NCBI GenBank assembly: GCA_003153155.1
Contig: PLWV01000029.1
Location: forward strand, 1-64,000
DNA length: 64,000 nucleotides
Direction: 5' to 3'
Source: Gallionella sp.
Lineage (GTDB): Bacteria > Pseudomonadota > Gammaproteobacteria > Burkholderiales > Gallionellaceae
Position 1 is the first letter of the stretch, and every line of letters begins with the position of its first letter. Below the pieces are notes generated by a model, which searched no databases, was not told the origin of the DNA, and saw only the letters and a list, made by a program, of their open reading frames with translations. Shown piece by piece: positions 61,801 to 64,000 of the stretch. Position numbers and translations under genes: made by a program.

Positions 61801-62325
61801 ATGGCCAGAGCGGCTGCGACTGTTCGGAACACTCTTCCGCTGCAGATAAGGACTAGGCTGGCGCATGCGCTTTTGCAAGAAGCTGTGCGCCGCTTCAAAG
61901 AACGCTCTCAGGCACCGATGCTCAAGTCGGCATCCAGGTACTTCGCGCAGATCACCGGTGGCGAGTTTGAGGGACTCATCAATGATGACTCAAATGACAC
62001 CCCCGTAATTGCAGCTAAACGGCTTGGCGGCGCAATTATTTCTGTTGAAGCCATGAGCGAGGGAACGCGCGACCAGCTCTACCTGGCGCTGCGTCTGTCC
62101 GCCCTGAAATTGCAGCGAGAACGTGGTGTAGACCTGCCTGTAATATTGGACGATGTGCTCATGACCTCCGACGATGTGCGGGCTGGCTGTATCTTCAAGG
62201 CGTTGGCGGACTTTTCCGCGTCTGGCCAAGTCATTGTGTTCACCCATCACCATCATCTTTGCGACGTGGCACGCCGAAATGTCGATCATGACGCCATAGC
62301 ATTGGTCGAGCTCAAACGCACCTGA
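58816..62325 (+). CDS. YhaN/SbcC-like SMC-type ATPase
   Basis: 1169 residues. The N-terminal LHLQAFGPFTDQVLHLG and P-loop LVHGLNEAGKSSILRAIAGL (Walker A about residues 33-41) are those of the AAA_27 (YhaN) group, followed by FGIPTRTTDKFLHDYQQMRV. The middle ~800 residues are Ala/Gln/Glu-rich coiled coil. The C-terminus carries the signature MSEGTRDQLYLALRLSAL and Walker B LPVILDDVLMTSDD, with the switch VIVFTHHHHLCD. It would form a DNA-end-processing complex with the upstream nuclease. The operon contains only these two genes. Confidence 0.9.
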   Translation: MRLVELHLQAFGPFTDQVLHLGTGNQRLVLVHGLNEAGKSSILRAIAGLRFGIPTRTTDKFLHDYQQMRVGGVFVDAQGNQYSLMRRKGTGVTLKFADFAQGGVELSEPIPPAINRMLTGGLSVEDYQSMYGLDHGTLRKGGDALVKGEGEIGAALFEASSGVGDVSKILGELDATAKKFFMSAAQAKNARINQALSEYKIQVEQYKEAQIKPTKWEAIAKASRDAHDSLETIQKELDQSASQQLLIKELIAVAPILATLAHSNTILEELGQLPLLAEDASSERATAEAGLSEATADASINEASAKEQRTLVDQLELDPVIVTADRSVARLHAAAATIAQLRGQIATAEGDIANRTQALNALAAKIDSTVKASELVQRAPSATGKAQINGCIAALEEAERALKQHRLTAANQAATPNKEPRTIPDANLQAAVRVALAEVAKNDATLQWLSRLPNEIKAAERAAKSSIAAVGLLDEPAARRVRPLLGAAVDKASQQLIALGSKRTEKAERIEEMQNAIAEQQDAINNLLAHGHVPTHDEVSSARAHRQEGWTLVKATYIEGAKPDIRSFADGRPLPEVYEKTVSDADFLIDELAGDTDRVTKLEAAQQQLAALNRDLDLRQGEIRAIEAEQQSFEAHWKQTLAQAGIPLMPPAELRDWQDLLDTVLTAFDGLQAKRDELQHAQDIEKSLADKLLQAITRLGITKVNDEDPMETLVAVAEDNLKQIEGLIAASNNAAGQALQLQRQAELHNIKDIDLVNDVVATRKAFSDQLASLMLGNDATVAMAKARLAEFDEVLTANTSLMEAQSRRTTHAATLSVYQETANNIATALSEQPPEDITLAAERWSERLESAQAQQSKLDLAEQSLAAAEQAFSNNQAKAARHQATLNRLCVSASVQMTADLPAAEEKSNRKRQAMHDANAAADQLAKASRRGVKELQELLAGRDHDDLRTEELRIEQELVRISERLEKARIADETARRELDGINSSDAAAAAADAMARAAATVRNTLPLQIRTRLAHALLQEAVRRFKERSQAPMLKSASRYFAQITGGEFEGLINDDSNDTPVIAAKRLGGAIISVEAMSEGTRDQLYLALRLSALKLQRERGVDLPVILDDVLMTSDDVRAGCIFKALADFSASGQVIVFTHHHHLCDVARRNVDHDAIALVELKRT

Positions 62326-62376
62326 GTACATACTTCGCAAACAATATTATAATCATTATGTCATCAATAACTTACT

Positions 62377-62404
62377 GCTCATAATAATCAGCATTATGTA
62401 AAAT
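62377..62404 (+). other. Degenerate dif-like site
   Basis: The right arm TTATGTAAAAT (62394-62404) is identical to the XerD arm of the true dif at 34129-34139. CATAA lies to the left, but the spacing between CATAAT and ATTATG is three bases longer than in dif and the left arm matches poorly. The region is AT-rich, so chance is possible. Xer-exploiting elements leave sites like this. Confidence 0.35.
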
Positions 62405-62426
62405 CTTGCGGGTTATTCTTGTTTGG

Positions 62427-62831
62427 TTAAGTTGTTCTTGTTCTGTCTGTTTGACTACCATCCGTGACGCGTCTCGCTGATTCGAAATCTCTGTACGTAA
62501 GCCCCTGGAGCACAACGTTTCCCTGCTTAGGCGGTTTCACGCTGTTACCCAAGATTAGACTGCCGACTTGAGCATCACGGAGATCAAGCGCCGTTTGATC
62601 ATTGCACTGTGCATTCCACTGGAAACGCCCATTGACTTTCATAATCTGAGCCGTAAGGCCATTTTGATCATTGCCTTCAAACCATGCTTCGACAATAAAG
62701 TCGCTACCGATGCTTGCCCCAATAACGCGGACAACGCCCCCAAATACCGCAACGGTGGCTTCAGTAATGTTTTCACTTGTACCCACAACACGGCTCAAGA
62801 GGAGCGATCCACCGATGAACCGGTTATCCAT
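62427..62831 (-). pseudogene. Fragment of a beta-helix/pentapeptide-like protein
   Basis: 134 residues with segments such as MDNRFIGGSLLLSRVVGT, VVRVIGASIGSDFIVEAWFE and LDLRDAQVGSLILGNSVKPP, then GNVVLQGLTYRDFESARR. This LDLR..VG pattern with a QGLTYRDF end resembles large right-handed beta-helix proteins annotated as membrane-associated oxidoreductases. Only one or two coils remain, and no long frame continues on either side. It is most simply a decayed piece, though a short intact gene cannot be excluded. Confidence 0.5.
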
Positions 62832-62999
62832 TTGGCATAAACATGCGCATGGTTGTTTATGCAGGCAATGGCGAAAACCAGGAAGAAGATTAAAAAGGCA
62901 CCATGCAGTTTATTAATTTTGATATGGAACAGGTTGCTCTGTACCAATTTACTTAATCTGGTTAAGATTACACCCACCAATAATCCAAGGCCCAACGTA

Positions 63000-63524
63000 A
63001 TGGCGACGAGTGACTGGATAGAACAATTGTCAAAGGACCCTGTAGGTGCGGCACTTATCGATAATAAACTTCTTACAGTTGGGTTCACCCTAGATCCCAA
63101 ATCGTGGCCGAGTGCTGACATATCACCCCCATTTCACTGGGATTCTGTTGAATTTAATGAGGCCAATGCGAAAAACATTCCGGAGGAACCTGGATTATAT
63201 GCATTTGTACTTCAGTTGCCATACTCTGGATTACCTCCTCATGGTTGGGTAATGTACATTGGCGAAAGCGGACATGGCGATAGCAAGCACAATCTTCGCG
63301 CACGGTTCAAAAATTATCACGCTGAGCAAAAGAAATTTAAACGGATTCAAACCTTCCTTATGCTCAACGCATGGAAAGGTCACCTATTATTTTTTTATAC
63401 AATATTACCTTCACGAAAACACGAATTAAAGGATCTCGAAACAAAATTACTTGATGCATTCAGACCGCCCTATTCTCGCGGTGGGTATAGCGCGTCCTTA
63501 TTAAAACCACAGGCGGCCTACTAA
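63000..63524 (+). CDS. GIY-YIG nuclease-domain protein
   Basis: 174 residues from ATG 63000 (a longer in-frame start at 62853 gives an unlikely basic N-terminus). The nuclease core reads EEPGLYAFVLQLPY, WVMYIGESG (GLY...YIG), LRARFKNYH with its Arg, and DLETKLLDAFRPPYSRGG with the catalytic Glu. The N-terminal ~65 residues are a separate small domain. The stop overlaps the next start (TAATG), so it is made together with the DGQHR protein. It would nick or cut DNA; specificity is unknown. Confidence 0.8.
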   Translation: MATSDWIEQLSKDPVGAALIDNKLLTVGFTLDPKSWPSADISPPFHWDSVEFNEANAKNIPEEPGLYAFVLQLPYSGLPPHGWVMYIGESGHGDSKHNLRARFKNYHAEQKKFKRIQTFLMLNAWKGHLLFFYTILPSRKHELKDLETKLLDAFRPPYSRGGYSASLLKPQAAY

Positions 63525-64000
63525 TGAAACAACTTCCTCGCTTGCAATTACCTGCTTTACGTGGCGAATTCGGTGACTGGATTTATTACAGCTGCATCAT
63601 GCGGATGCCTGAGTTAGCCCAACGCGTTGATTATGCAGAAGCATTGCATCCCAATAAACAACTCTCCCAGCTTATACAGCGCTCTCTCAAGGACAAGCGC
63701 GCTGGTGAAATTGCTGAATACTTGTGTCGTGAAAAAGAACGATTTTTTAACTCATTAGTAATTGCTGTATATGGCGGAGAACCACATTGGTCCCCCGTTA
63801 AAATCGACGTCTCTAAATCAAAGTATTCGGAAAGCCTTGATGATCAAACCACAGAAAATTCTCTAGGGATTTTAACTCTATCTGGGAAAGAGGAATTATT
63901 CGCTATCGATGGACAACACCGTCTGTCTGGGATGAAAGCACTCTTTTCCGTAAAAGGGCATGTCAAATGTCAGAATGATGTCAGCGCAGATTTAGTCCCG
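63524..64000 (+). CDS. DGQHR-domain (DndB-like) protein, 3' partial
   Basis: The frame starts at ATG 63524, overlapping the upstream stop, and runs off the window (159 codons seen). It reads LPALRGEFGDWIYYSCIMRM, KQLSQLIQRSL, ERFFNSLVIAVYGGEPHW and LFAIDGQHRLSGMKAL. The DGQHR motif and the order of these blocks fit the DGQHR/DndB family. DndB regulates DNA phosphorothioation; other members lie in defence loci of unknown mechanism. Pairing with a GIY-YIG nuclease is unusual to me. Confidence 0.85.
   Translation, partial: MKQLPRLQLPALRGEFGDWIYYSCIMRMPELAQRVDYAEALHPNKQLSQLIQRSLKDKRAGEIAEYLCREKERFFNSLVIAVYGGEPHWSPVKIDVSKSKYSESLDDQTTENSLGILTLSGKEELFAIDGQHRLSGMKALFSVKGHVKCQNDVSADLVP

Noticed and set aside
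34112..62404. The two dif-like sites as ends of one 28-kb Xer-integrated element
   Set aside because: The interval contains core genes (glgB, pgi, recQ, tRNA-Leu) in normal form, so it is not a mobile unit.

Overview
The window looks like the chromosome of a Gram-negative betaproteobacterium, most likely of the Nitrosomonadales/Gallionellaceae type. This is an inference from gene content (cbb3 oxidase with its full assembly set, PII, RlmJ, uvrC-pgsA followed by tRNAs, bacterial glycogen genes), not from a search. The strongest single landmark is a near-canonical XerCD dif site at 34112-34139, which places the window in the replication terminus region.

Layout. (1) 1-11907: right arm of a siphovirus-like prophage: end of the tail tape measure gene, distal tail and hub genes, a peptidase-like tail tip gene, a large J-like tip protein, a tail fibre, a two-gene reverse-strand accessory unit, and a lysis region with small membrane proteins, a DUF2778-like murein enzyme, a holin candidate and nested Rz/Rz1 spanins. 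No integrase is visible, so the left part of the phage lies outside. Several unrelated palindromic repeats sit at gene junctions here, and three of them supply the first codons of phage genes. (2) 12096-14054: uncharacterised membrane or anchored proteins. (3) 14047-24522 (minus): ccoNOQP, a 39-aa membrane peptide, ccoG, ccoH, ccoI and ccoS, preceded by a SafE-like/small protein/Sco1 overlapping trio; an FNR/ANR-type box lies upstream of ccoN. (4) 24951-30821: a 31-aa membrane peptide with its own promoter and terminator, greB, a conserved hypothetical, glnB, rlmJ, a family-5-like uracil-DNA glycosylase, uvrC and pgsA. (5) 30856-31362: tRNA-Pro, tRNA-Arg and tRNA-His, with an array of related hairpins before tRNA-His. 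(6) A MerR-PAS-class III cyclase fusion with an operator-like dyad, a complete IS1595-family element, and dif. (7) 34530-50232: glycogen and glucan metabolism: glgC-GH57-malQ (minus), glgB-pgi-recQ (plus), glgA, glgP and glk (minus). Together these make ADP-glucose, polymerise and branch glycogen, and return it to glucose-6-phosphate.

(8) 50291-64000: tRNA-Leu, then a tRNA-Cys gene that keeps only its 3' half. This looks like the junction of an integrated island. To its right are two Fic proteins (one fused to an AbiEi-like N-terminus behind a repeat operator), an IHF-beta homologue, an AAA ATPase with an altered Walker A motif, a YhaO/YhaN-like nuclease-ATPase pair, a beta-helix-like remnant, a GIY-YIG protein overlapping a DGQHR-domain (DndB-like) gene that runs off the edge, and a degenerate dif-like site. 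The content resembles a defence island, and it is the best place to look for an undescribed system.
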